NCBI GenBank assembly: GCA_017517815.1
Contig: JAFWYA010000004.1
Span: 1 to 12,389, forward strand
Direction of reading: 5' to 3'
DNA length: 12,389 bases
From: Clostridia bacterium
GTDB taxonomy: Bacteria; Bacillota_A; Clostridia; Christensenellales; Aristaeellaceae
The notes beneath the pieces were generated by a model, which did no database searches, was not told the origin of the DNA, and saw only the letters and a program-made list of their open reading frames with translations. Made by a program: the position numbers and the translations under genes. Below are positions 1 to 6,874 of the stretch, piece by piece; within the stretch, counting starts at the first letter, position 1, and each line of letters begins with the position of its first letter.

Positions 1-285
1 CAGGAAGCCAGCGTCACGGTTAACGATGACGGCAGCTACGATCCGAACCCCGTTGTGTTTACGCTGCGCAAGCAGGTGAGCAACGCATGGGTGACCGTGC
101 AGTATCAGACCGAAGAAGGCGAATACATCAACGGCGAAAGCGTTGAATACGCACCCGGCAATCAGACTGTGTACCCGAACTGGGACCTGATTCCCGAGGG
201 TTATGAACTGCTGAATCAGGAAGCCAGCGTCACGGTTAACGATGATGGCAGCTACGATCCGAACCCTGTTGTGTTTACGCTGAAG
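1..285 (+). repeat. Tandem repeat at 216-bp period, first copy cut by window edge
   Basis: Bases 1-66 recur at 217-282 with only two silent third-base differences (GAC/GAT and CCC/CCT). Both encode the segment that begins QEASV and ends VVFTL. The offset is exactly 216 bp (72 codons), so the window opens inside a repeat array that probably extends further upstream. Confidence 0.9.
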
Positions 286-3200
286 GCCATCCAGACCGAA
301 GAACCTGATCAGCCCGAAGAGCCCGACATTCCCGACGTGCCTGATGAGCCGGTCGAAGTGACCGTAACGGTGTATTATGTAGGCGCAGACGGGTATCCGG
401 TGCTGGAGGAAAGCTTTACCTATGGTGAGGGCAGCCATACCGTCGCTGCACGCCAGATTGACGGCTACACCCTCAACGAGGGTCAGCAGCTGGAACACAC
501 AGTCGTGATCGACGCTGCCGGCAACGCCAGCACCACCACGATCATGTTCTATGTGACGAAGAGCGAGGAGCAGCCCGACCAGCCTACGCCTCCCGCCGAA
601 GCCACCGTCTATGTGGATTACGTGGACGCCAGCGGCTCCGCAGTGCTGGAAGAGAACTTCACCTATACCGAGGGCACCCATACCGTTTCGGCTCATGCAA
701 TTGAGGGCTACACCCTCAACAGCGATCAGCAGCTGGAGCAGACTGTCACTGTTTATTCCGACGGCACCATCAGCCCTGAAACGATCACCTTCTTTGTAAC
801 GAAGATCGAAGAAGAGCAGCCTGATGTGCCTCAGCCGCCCACTGAGCCGGAGCAGCCCGAAACGCCTGACCAGCCTGCGCTGCCGGGTCTGCCTGCAGAT
901 GCGCAGATTGTGGAAACGTTCAACTGTCAGGGCAAGACCACAGGCCAGGGCCTCAACTTCCGCAAGGGTCCGGATCGCAGCTATGGCACCTATGGCAAGA
1001 TCTCTGTCACCGGTACGGTGGTGGATGTGCACGCACTGGTGCGCAATGCCAGCGGTGCGGACTGGTACTGCATCACCTATGGCAGCGATACCGGCTATGT
1101 CTCCGCTGAGTTCCTGGAGCTGATCTCCAGCGAACCCGTTACGGCGGATGTCACTTTCCGCTATGTCGATACCGATGGTGCGCAGCTGCTTTCGGACAAC
1201 ACTGTTACACTGAGTGAGGGCGTGCATAACACGGCAGATTATGTTGCTGCTGTGGACGGCCATACCTATGTCAGCGCCAGCGCAGAAACGGTGAATATCA
1301 CCGCTTCCGGCGCGGACGTGACCGAGGTTGTCTTTACCTATCAGCGCAATACCGTTACGGCAGACATTACGTTCCGCTATGTCGATACCGATGGTGCGCA
1401 GCTGCTTTCGGACAATACCGTTACGCTGAGCGAAGGCGTGCATAACACTGCCGACTATATTGTCACCGTGGACGGCTACACCTATGTCAGCGCCAGCGCA
1501 GAAACGGTGAACATCACCGCTTCCGGCGCAGATGTGACCGAGATTGTGCTTACCTACAGCCGCAACCCGGTAACTGCGAAGGTCAACCTGTACTTTGTGG
1601 ATGAAAACGGCAGCCATATCAGCGAGGGCGAGGTCATTACGCTGAGTGAAGGCAGCCACGGCATGGTGGAACGTCAGCGCAGCATCGCCGGCTACACCTT
1701 CCAGTATGTCACCCCCGAAACCGTGAATGTCAGCGCTTCCGGCGCGGACGTGACGGATGTGACCTTCAATTACAAGCGCGATCCTGTTACGGCGGATGTT
1801 ACCTTCCGCTATGTGGATGAAAACGGCGCAGAGATCGCCGCTTCTGCCGTCACCCCCATCGGCGAGGGCAGCCACAACATGGCCGACTATCAGCAGAGCA
1901 TCGACGGTTATGTGTTTGCATCCGTTGCCCCTGCCACGCTCAACGTGGGCGCTTCCGGCGCTGACAGCAGCGAGGTTGTGTTCTCCTACACCAAGAAGAT
2001 CATCAGCGCGCAGGTCACCTTCCTGTATGCCGATGATCAGGGCAATGCCATTCCCGGTATGGACGCCCGCGTGGAAACGCTGGGCGAAGGCTCCCATGAC
2101 ACTGCCGCCTACGCCCATACCGCGCCGCAGGGCTACCTGTACAGCGGCGTGAGCGCACCGCAGATCATTGTGGATGAAACCGGCGCCACGCCCTCCGAAG
2201 TGCTGTTCACTTACACCCGCCTGCCGGAAAACGTGACGGTGCCTGTGTACTATCTGGACGCTGACCGCAATCCGGTTATGGAAGGCACCAGCATTCAGTT
2301 CACCGCTGCCGATTTCGGCAAGGTGTTCCAGACGGCTGACTATGTGCAGCCCGCGCCCAGCGGTTACGAATATGCCGGAGTCAGCAGCGACACCATCACT
2401 GTGGACGAGCGCGGCGGCGTGACTCCGCAGGCCATTGAATTTACCTACACCCTCAAGCCCGCCGCCAAGGCGACGGTGACCTTTGAGTACCTGTCCACTG
2501 ACGGCCGCAAGGTGGCCGACCCCGTGACGGTCGAGCTGCCTGAAGGCGTGCACGACGTGATGGAGTATGCCGCTGCGCCTGAGAAGTATACCTTCCAGTC
2601 CGTCAGCAGCCCGAATGTGACCATCACTGCCGAAGGCAAGGCCGATCCGGCGCTGGTTACGTTCACCTACGCGCCTGTTAAGGATAAGGCTGTGCTTAAG
2701 GTACACTACCGCAACGCCATCGGCGAGTCCTTCGCCAACTCTCCCGAGATTCGCGAACTGCCTGTGGGCGAGCATATCATCACCCCCAATGTCGGTTATG
2801 CGCCCGGTAACAACTACGCCCTGAGCGCCACCACCCAGAGCTACACCGTGAAGGTCGGCAGCGATCTGGTGGCTGAGCCCAACAGCGTGTACTTCACCTA
2901 CTATGATGCAAGCGTCACCGCCGACGTGACGGTGAGGTATCTGGACAGCCTGACGGGTGAAACCATTCTGGAGGAAGTGCGCAAGCTCACCCCCGGCACC
3001 CACGAGCTGGCGCCTAATGAGGAACTGCTCAAAACCAAGGGCAATTATCAGCGCAGCGCCTACAACTCCAACAGCCGCATTATCGTAAGCGAAACCGGCA
3101 AGGCTGATTATCAGACTGTTATCTTCTACTACGAACCCGCCGACAATCAGGAGCACTACCTTGGTTACCTGCTGGTCACCCGCCAGACGGCGCTGCGTCA

Positions 3201-5130
3201 GCAGGCCAATGCAGGCAGCCCCAGCCAGATGGTACTGCCTGTGGAAACGGTGCTGTTGACCAACGGCCAGCAGATGAGCGGTGCCACCGAATGGTACAGC
3301 GTAGTGGTGCAAAACGGCAGCGGCCGCGGCAAGCTGGGCTGGGTCAGCGGCAGCGATGTGCGCCGCATCTCCAGCGAAGAGGCCGGAGCAAGGCTGGAGG
3401 AATCCTCCGAGCCCGAACAGAACCCGGGTCTGTACATCACCATCATGGACGGCGTGCCGCTGCGCCGCTACAAGACCACCGCTTCTGAGGCCAAGTACCT
3501 CAAGATCAATGTGGTCGTCACCGTGTCCGGTCAGGAATACGATGATGCGGGCTATCTGTGGCATCGCACCAGCTATGACGGCGTGGACGGTTACGTGCGC
3601 GACGGTCAGCTGCGCAAGCTGACCACCGAAGAGGTGGACGACTATATCGCCAGCGGCGGCAACACCTCCAGCGGCAACCCCGACAAGTACGACCCCAACG
3701 GTGCGTCCAGCTACGGCTATGTCAGCACTGACGGCGTCAACTTCCGCTCCACTCCCGGCGGCAACCGCCTCAAGATGCTCAATAAGTACGCCATGGCGCT
3801 GATCATCGGCACCAAGGAAGTCAACGGCGTAACCTGGTACAACGTCAACTATTCCGGTCAGATCGGCTGGATTCACGGCGACTACTTCCACCAGATGAGC
3901 CTGACCGAGTTCAGCTCCTTCATGGGCAGCAACGAGTACTATCAGGGCATCGCCAACAACACGACCCCCTCTGCGCCCAGCGTAACCGCAAAGCCCTCCG
4001 GCTCCACCGGCTCGGCCACGCAGGGCAATGTGTCCTCCGTGGAGGACTGGAACGTAGGCGCTTGGCAGAACACCGGCGTGACCACCCAGAGCACCTATCA
4101 GCCTTTCAACCCCTATGCAACGCCTGCCGCCACAGCAGTGCCCAACGGTACCTACACCACCCAGAGCCAGACCAAGCTGTACCAGTCGGCGAATACGAAT
4201 TCCGGCAGTGTCACGCTGCCTGCGAATACCGAAATCAAAATCACCGGTACGGTCACCCTGAGCAGCACCAGGTGGTATGCGGTCAGCTACGACGGCAAGA
4301 CAGGCTACATCAAGGCCGACGAACTGGGCGAAGTTTCCGCAACGCCCACGCCCGCGCCGACCAGCACGTTTGTGATCGGCACCATGATCCCCATCAACTA
4401 TGAGGACGAGAGCAAGGAAACGCAGACCAGCAATGTGCCGTGGGGCCTGCTTGGCGGCGCGGTGGTGCTGGTGGGCGGCGCAGGCGGTGTGTACGCCTAT
4501 GCTCTCAACCAGAACAAGCGCCGCAAGGCCGCAGCTGCCCGTGCAGCCGCCGCAAGGCGTGCGCAGGCCGCACAGGCCAATGGCGGCAATGCCAGCCCCT
4601 ATGCGCGCCGCGCAGTGGCCGCTGCTCCTGCCGCAGCCCAGCAGCGTCCGCAGACGCAGCCGGTACAGCAGCGCACCGCCGCACCCATGAGCGCGCCGCA
4701 GAACACGCGTAACCCCTACAGCAGCGGCAGCATTACCGGCAGCCAGCAGGCCAATCCCTACAGCAGGCCCGGCAGCTACGGCGCAGCAGGTGCGGCAGGC
4801 GCAGCCATGGCCAGTCAGCAGAATGGCAATCCCTACGCAGCACCCAGGCCCTCCGCCTCTACGCAGGAAAATGCCAATCCCTATGCTGCGCCGGTGCAGG
4901 ATGCGCCGCAGATCGTGAACCCCTACGCATCCAGGGCGGATGCGCCTGTATCCAACAATCCCTACGCGAGACCCATCGGAACGGTGAGCGCTTCTCAGCC
5001 GATGACGGCTCCCAAGCCGCTTGGCGCTGAACAGTCAGCCTCTGATGCGCCCGCCTCACCCCGCCGCCGCGCAACGCGCATGGAGCGCTATCACGCCGCG
5101 GAAAACGGTGAAAACGGCGACAACGCGTAA
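1..5130 (+). CDS. Giant MucBP-like/SH3b repeat surface protein, 5'-truncated by window edge
   Basis: The frame is open from base 1 to a TAA at 5128-5130, giving 1709 residues. The true start and any signal peptide lie upstream. Order in window residues: end of one repeat (1-22); a full repeat (about 30-95); an acidic Pro-rich linker (97-117); two repeats (118-189, 201-265); a Pro-rich linker (271-299); SH3b 1 (301-376); nine repeats (379-1047); SH3b 2-5 (about 1051-1447); a linker; a Gly-rich membrane span (1479-1502); a basic stop-transfer (KRRK, then RR); and a tail of about 207 residues with NPY motifs. Typical repeats read Y-V-D-x-x-G near the start, L-x-E-G-x-H in the middle, G-Y-x-Y/F, then V-x-F-x-Y at the end, which resembles MucBP (inference; an Ig-like beta repeat of another family is possible). 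SH3b modules usually bind cell-wall peptides. Likely role: a wall-associated adhesin or envelope sensor anchored by its membrane span. No LPXTG sorting signal is present. It probably has its own transcription unit, ended by the hairpin just downstream. Confidence 0.85.
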   Translation, partial: QEASVTVNDDGSYDPNPVVFTLRKQVSNAWVTVQYQTEEGEYINGESVEYAPGNQTVYPNWDLIPEGYELLNQEASVTVNDDGSYDPNPVVFTLKAIQTEEPDQPEEPDIPDVPDEPVEVTVTVYYVGADGYPVLEESFTYGEGSHTVAARQIDGYTLNEGQQLEHTVVIDAAGNASTTTIMFYVTKSEEQPDQPTPPAEATVYVDYVDASGSAVLEENFTYTEGTHTVSAHAIEGYTLNSDQQLEQTVTVYSDGTISPETITFFVTKIEEEQPDVPQPPTEPEQPETPDQPALPGLPADAQIVETFNCQGKTTGQGLNFRKGPDRSYGTYGKISVTGTVVDVHALVRNASGADWYCITYGSDTGYVSAEFLELISSEPVTADVTFRYVDTDGAQLLSDNTVTLSEGVHNTADYVAAVDGHTYVSASAETVNITASGADVTEVVFTYQRNTVTADITFRYVDTDGAQLLSDNTVTLSEGVHNTADYIVTVDGYTYVSASAETVNITASGADVTEIVLTYSRNPVTAKVNLYFVDENGSHISEGEVITLSEGSHGMVERQRSIAGYTFQYVTPETVNVSASGADVTDVTFNYKRDPVTADVTFRYVDENGAEIAASAVTPIGEGSHNMADYQQSIDGYVFASVAPATLNVGASGADSSEVVFSYTKKIISAQVTFLYADDQGNAIPGMDARVETLGEGSHDTAAYAHTAPQGYLYSGVSAPQIIVDETGATPSEVLFTYTRLPENVTVPVYYLDADRNPVMEGTSIQFTAADFGKVFQTADYVQPAPSGYEYAGVSSDTITVDERGGVTPQAIEFTYTLKPAAKATVTFEYLSTDGRKVADPVTVELPEGVHDVMEYAAAPEKYTFQSVSSPNVTITAEGKADPALVTFTYAPVKDKAVLKVHYRNAIGESFANSPEIRELPVGEHIITPNVGYAPGNNYALSATTQSYTVKVGSDLVAEPNSVYFTYYDASVTADVTVRYLDSLTGETILEEVRKLTPGTHELAPNEELLKTKGNYQRSAYNSNSRIIVSETGKADYQTVIFYYEPADNQEHYLGYLLVTRQTALRQQANAGSPSQMVLPVETVLLTNGQQMSGATEWYSVVVQNGSGRGKLGWVSGSDVRRISSEEAGARLEESSEPEQNPGLYITIMDGVPLRRYKTTASEAKYLKINVVVTVSGQEYDDAGYLWHRTSYDGVDGYVRDGQLRKLTTEEVDDYIASGGNTSSGNPDKYDPNGASSYGYVSTDGVNFRSTPGGNRLKMLNKYAMALIIGTKEVNGVTWYNVNYSGQIGWIHGDYFHQMSLTEFSSFMGSNEYYQGIANNTTPSAPSVTAKPSGSTGSATQGNVSSVEDWNVGAWQNTGVTTQSTYQPFNPYATPAATAVPNGTYTTQSQTKLYQSANTNSGSVTLPANTEIKITGTVTLSSTRWYAVSYDGKTGYIKADELGEVSATPTPAPTSTFVIGTMIPINYEDESKETQTSNVPWGLLGGAVVLVGGAGGVYAYALNQNKRRKAAAARAAAARRAQAAQANGGNASPYARRAVAAAPAAAQQRPQTQPVQQRTAAPMSAPQNTRNPYSSGSITGSQQANPYSRPGSYGAAGAAGAAMASQQNGNPYAAPRPSASTQENANPYAAPVQDAPQIVNPYASRADAPVSNNPYARPIGTVSASQPMTAPKPLGAEQSASDAPASPRRRATRMERYHAAENGENGDNA
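352..795 (+). repeat. Two related beta repeats separated by a Pro/Glu linker
   Basis: Two modules of about 72 residues, at 352-567 and 601-795, share VLEE-x-FTY, EG-x-HTV, GYTLN and QQLE, and end in F-x-VTK. Their matching GYTLN segments start at 463 and 706, an offset of 243 bp (81 codons) because of the QPDQP-type linker between them. They are flanked by linkers rich in Pro, Asp and Glu, typical of stalks that cross the cell wall. Confidence 0.8.
901..1128 (+). other. SH3b domain 1 of the surface protein
   Basis: This encodes a module with GLNFRKGP (an N-terminal SH3b signature, L-N-x-R-x-x-P/S-like), then DWYCITY and TGYVS, matching the W-x-x-V/I ... G-W/Y-V pattern of bacterial SH3 domains. 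It stands alone between a Pro-rich linker and the nine-repeat block, away from the other four SH3b modules. Confidence 0.75.
1135..2226 (+). repeat. Five MucBP-like repeats in exact 216-bp phase
   Basis: Equivalent valine/isoleucine codons opening each unit fall at 1138, 1354, 1570, 1786 and 2002, exactly 216 bp apart; the fifth unit is three codons longer. Units 1 and 2 are nearly identical: by eye 8 of 71 residues differ, with long identical DNA runs such as the one starting at 1156 and 1372. This suggests recent duplication. Units 3-5 are more diverged but keep Y-x-D, EG-x-H and the F-x-Y ending. Confidence 0.85.
2227..3141 (+). repeat. Four diverged MucBP-like repeats
   Basis: Units at about 2227-2460, 2464-2676, 2680-2910 and 2911-3141 keep the opening V-x-V-x-Y/F-x-Y strand, a central G-x-H or equivalent, and the closing V-x-F-T-Y or F-Y-Y strand. 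They have insertions and lengths of roughly 71-78 codons. They look like older copies of the same module, connecting the phased block to the SH3b cluster. Confidence 0.7.
3151..4341 (+). other. Cluster of four SH3b domains (2-5) with Ser/Thr/Pro linkers
   Basis: The modules lie at about 3151-3372 (EWYSVVV, LGWVS), 3424-3624 (LWHRTSYDG, DGYVR), 3706-3900 (GVNFRSTPGG, TWYNVNYSG, IGWIHGDY) and 4150-4341 (RWYAVSYDGKTGYIKADEL). Each shows the W-Y/H-x-V/T-x-Y followed by G-W/Y-V/I pattern of SH3b folds. Domains 2, 3 and 4 are each followed by a short helical segment starting I/L-S/T with EE or E-F. This cluster lies next to the membrane, where it could contact peptidoglycan. Confidence 0.75.
4435..5127 (+). 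other. Membrane span plus basic stop-transfer and NPY-repeat tail
   Basis: 4435-4506 encodes a Gly-rich hydrophobic span (WGLLGG, VVLVGGAGG) with glycine-zipper spacing. NKRRK and Ala/Arg-rich sequence follow, so the positive-inside rule puts the C-terminus in the cytoplasm. The tail is low-complexity (Ala, Gln, Pro, Ser) with SPY at residue 1532 and NPY at 1571, 1585, 1610, 1626, 1640 and 1653, usually followed by A or S. It ends with a basic patch (PRRRATR) and an acidic end. I know of no named domain that matches. Confidence 0.75.
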
Positions 5131-5135
5131 AACAC

Positions 5136-5178
5136 AAAAAACCGGCCGTCACCCATAATGAGTGACGGCCGGTTTTTT
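5136..5178. terminator. Intrinsic terminator, bidirectional-looking
   Basis: A perfect inverted repeat pairs 5136-5152 with 5162-5178 around a 9-base loop. It has an 11-bp GC-rich core (CCGGCCGTCAC) flanked by A6 on the left and T6 on the right. It starts five bases after the surface-protein stop codon and ends its transcript; the A6 arm would let it work on the other strand too. Confidence 0.93.
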
Positions 5179-5210
5179 GTTCATGCCTATGTTGTTTGAG
5201 CTGAAATGCG

Positions 5211-5256
5211 AAAAAAATGCCGTCGCTCTCGACAAATCAGGATTTGCTAGTATAAT
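5211..5256 (+). promoter_or_regulatory. Sigma-A-type promoter of the glycosyltransferase operon
   Basis: A -35 box TCGACA (5229-5234, one mismatch to TTGACA), a 16-base spacer and a perfect -10 TATAAT (5251-5256). An A7 tract at 5211-5217 upstream could act as an UP element. The predicted transcript starts near 5263, leaving a leader of about 28 bases before the ATG at 5291. Confidence 0.75.
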
Positions 5257-5277
5257 TGAAATGGATACATATTGTCG

Positions 5278-5289
5278 AAAGGGTGATCC
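5278..5289 (+). promoter_or_regulatory. Ribosome binding site that sets the start at 5291
   Basis: AAAGGGTGATCC closely matches the complement of the 16S rRNA 3' end (AAAGGAGGTGATCC) with two bases missing. The AAAGG part lies 8 bases before the ATG, normal spacing. In-frame starts upstream (GTG at 5162 inside the terminator; ATG at 5261 almost on the predicted transcript start) lack such a site. Confidence 0.75.
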
Positions 5290-5290
5290 C

Positions 5291-6859
5291 ATGTCTGTGG
5301 TGCGCACGGCGCTGAAATGGCTGACCACGCCGCTGGATCGTAAAAAGCTGCTGCGTTTCTGTCTGCTGTTTGGCATGGCGCTGGGGCTGTTGGCTCATGC
5401 GTTTATGTTTACCAATAAGCTGCCCAACCATGACGATCTGGAATTTTATATGGATCTTTCCTACGCGGGGCTTGGCGCAGGAAGGTACTTTCTGCATTTC
5501 TTCTGGAAGTGCTTTTCCGACCTGAGCACGCCGTGGCTCAATGGCGTGATGGGTGTGTTTTTCATGAGCTTCGGCACGTTTTTCCTGTGCGATGCGTTTG
5601 ACTGGCGGCAAAACTGGCAGACGGTTGCTGCGGCTGTAATCATGCAGCTGTTCCCTGCCAATATCGATATTTACTGCTACATGTACGAAGCCCATGTGCT
5701 GATGCTGGGCATCGCCTGCGCGTGCTTTGCACCGTGGCTGGTGCGGCATGGGGGAAAGCTGCGCTGGCTGTGGACGGCGCTGGCTGTGTGGGTGGCGACC
5801 GGTATTTACCAGATCAACGTGATGCTTGCTATCGGCCTGTTAATTCTGTATGTGGTTTATGTGACCGTGGAGGGCATGAAGGAAGGCCGCGGCGCCGCCA
5901 AAGCATGGGGCTTTGCTGTTTGCTGCGCCGCCGCAGCAGTTGCGGGCCTTGCACTGTATCTTGTGGGGCTGAAGCTGATCGGTTCTTTTGTTACGCTCAA
6001 TGAGTACCAGGGTGTCAACCAGACCGGCAGCCTGACCCTGTCGCTGATTCCCGGAAAGATTGTGGAAGCCTACCGCACGGTATGGAATGAGTATGTGGCC
6101 GATGTGCCCGATTATGTCAACAGCCGCATGATGCTGTTCCGCCTGCCGATGTTCCTGCTGGGTGTGGCAGGGCTTGGCTGGGGTGCGGTGAAGTGCTTTG
6201 CGAAAAAAGCGCCGCTTCAGGGCCTGCTGATCGTTGTGTGCATGGCGCTGCTGCCGCTTGCATGCTGTGGTATCTACTTTATGGGCGATGATATCACCAA
6301 GATCCATATCATCACGCTGTATCCGCTCATCCTGATGCTGCTGGCGCCTTTGACGGTGGTGCGGCCTGCCGTACCTGAGGATACAGTGATCCGCCGTGGC
6401 CTTGCGCTGGCAACGGCAGTGCTGTATCTGGGCTACGGCGTCAACGGCGTGGTGCTGGCCAATCAGGTGTATCTGCGCCATCACCAGTCCTTTACGCGTG
6501 CCGAGCACTTCGCCAACCGGCTGGCAGCGCGTATTGAAGAGGTGGAGGGCTATCACCCCGGCGTGCCGCTTGCGACATGGGGTTATATGAACCATGAAGA
6601 TTCACTTTTGTACTTTGAGTATGACGTTGCATCGCGCTATCTGCCGTTTGGCGGCATTCGCATGGAGATGGACTACATGTGGCCCTATTGTGCGGCCAAT
6701 ATGCTCAATGTGGTTGTGGGTCTGCCTGTGTCGGACGGACAGGGATGGGCCCCTGAAACGCCTGAAGAACAGGCACAGCTGGACGCTATGCCGTACTATC
6801 CTGCCGAGGGCAGCGTGGCTATGATCGGTGATACCTGCGTGGTCAAATTTTCGTGGTAA
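5291..6859 (+). CDS. Polytopic GtrII-like glucosyltransferase (GT-C type)
   Basis: 522 residues, with about 11 hydrophobic segments (for example near 20-40, 84-101, 157-193, 205-227, 281-300, 308-329, 336-358, 368-391). A hydrophilic C-terminal part of about 130 residues is predicted outside the cell. The first external loop has NHDD (46-49) and, 15 residues later, GR-Y (64-66), matching the N-x-DD ... GRW/Y pattern of the GtrII glucosyltransferase family; length also fits. Members of this family take a sugar from undecaprenyl phosphate and add it to a surface glycan. The gene lies 15 bases ahead of a GtrB-like gene, the usual partner that makes the lipid-linked sugar, which supports the call. 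Target polymer and sugar cannot be read from sequence. Family assignment is from motif and context; another GT-C family is the alternative. Confidence 0.72.
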   Translation: MSVVRTALKWLTTPLDRKKLLRFCLLFGMALGLLAHAFMFTNKLPNHDDLEFYMDLSYAGLGAGRYFLHFFWKCFSDLSTPWLNGVMGVFFMSFGTFFLCDAFDWRQNWQTVAAAVIMQLFPANIDIYCYMYEAHVLMLGIACACFAPWLVRHGGKLRWLWTALAVWVATGIYQINVMLAIGLLILYVVYVTVEGMKEGRGAAKAWGFAVCCAAAAVAGLALYLVGLKLIGSFVTLNEYQGVNQTGSLTLSLIPGKIVEAYRTVWNEYVADVPDYVNSRMMLFRLPMFLLGVAGLGWGAVKCFAKKAPLQGLLIVVCMALLPLACCGIYFMGDDITKIHIITLYPLILMLLAPLTVVRPAVPEDTVIRRGLALATAVLYLGYGVNGVVLANQVYLRHHQSFTRAEHFANRLAARIEEVEGYHPGVPLATWGYMNHEDSLLYFEYDVASRYLPFGGIRMEMDYMWPYCAANMLNVVVGLPVSDGQGWAPETPEEQAQLDAMPYYPAEGSVAMIGDTCVVKFSW

Positions 6860-6874
6860 ACGAGGAGACGAAAG

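Noticed and set aside
1135..2226. CRISPR-like or noncoding satellite array
   Set aside because: The 216-bp units are entirely coding, in frame and gapless, as expected of protein-domain repeats.
4062..4712. Overlapping plus-strand frames of 90-113 codons in the surface-protein tail
   Set aside because: They are alternate-frame readings of low-complexity coding DNA, and Arg-rich shadows are expected here.
4592..4962. Similarity to eukaryotic NPxY adaptor-binding motifs
   Set aside because: The bacterial motif is N-P-Y-A/S, not N-P-x-Y, so any similarity is superficial.
4345..5130. LPXTG-type sortase signal
   Set aside because: No LPXTG-like pentapeptide precedes the membrane span, and about 200 residues follow it, unlike sortase substrates.
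5162..5290. Longer N-terminus for the GtrII-like protein (GTG at 5162 or ATG at 5261)
   Set aside because: 5162 lies inside the terminator and upstream of the promoter. 5261 is practically at the predicted transcript start and has no ribosome binding site.
5840..6595. 251-codon minus-strand frame opposite the GtrII-like gene
   Set aside because: It has the same His/Gln/Arg-rich shadow composition, with no start signal.
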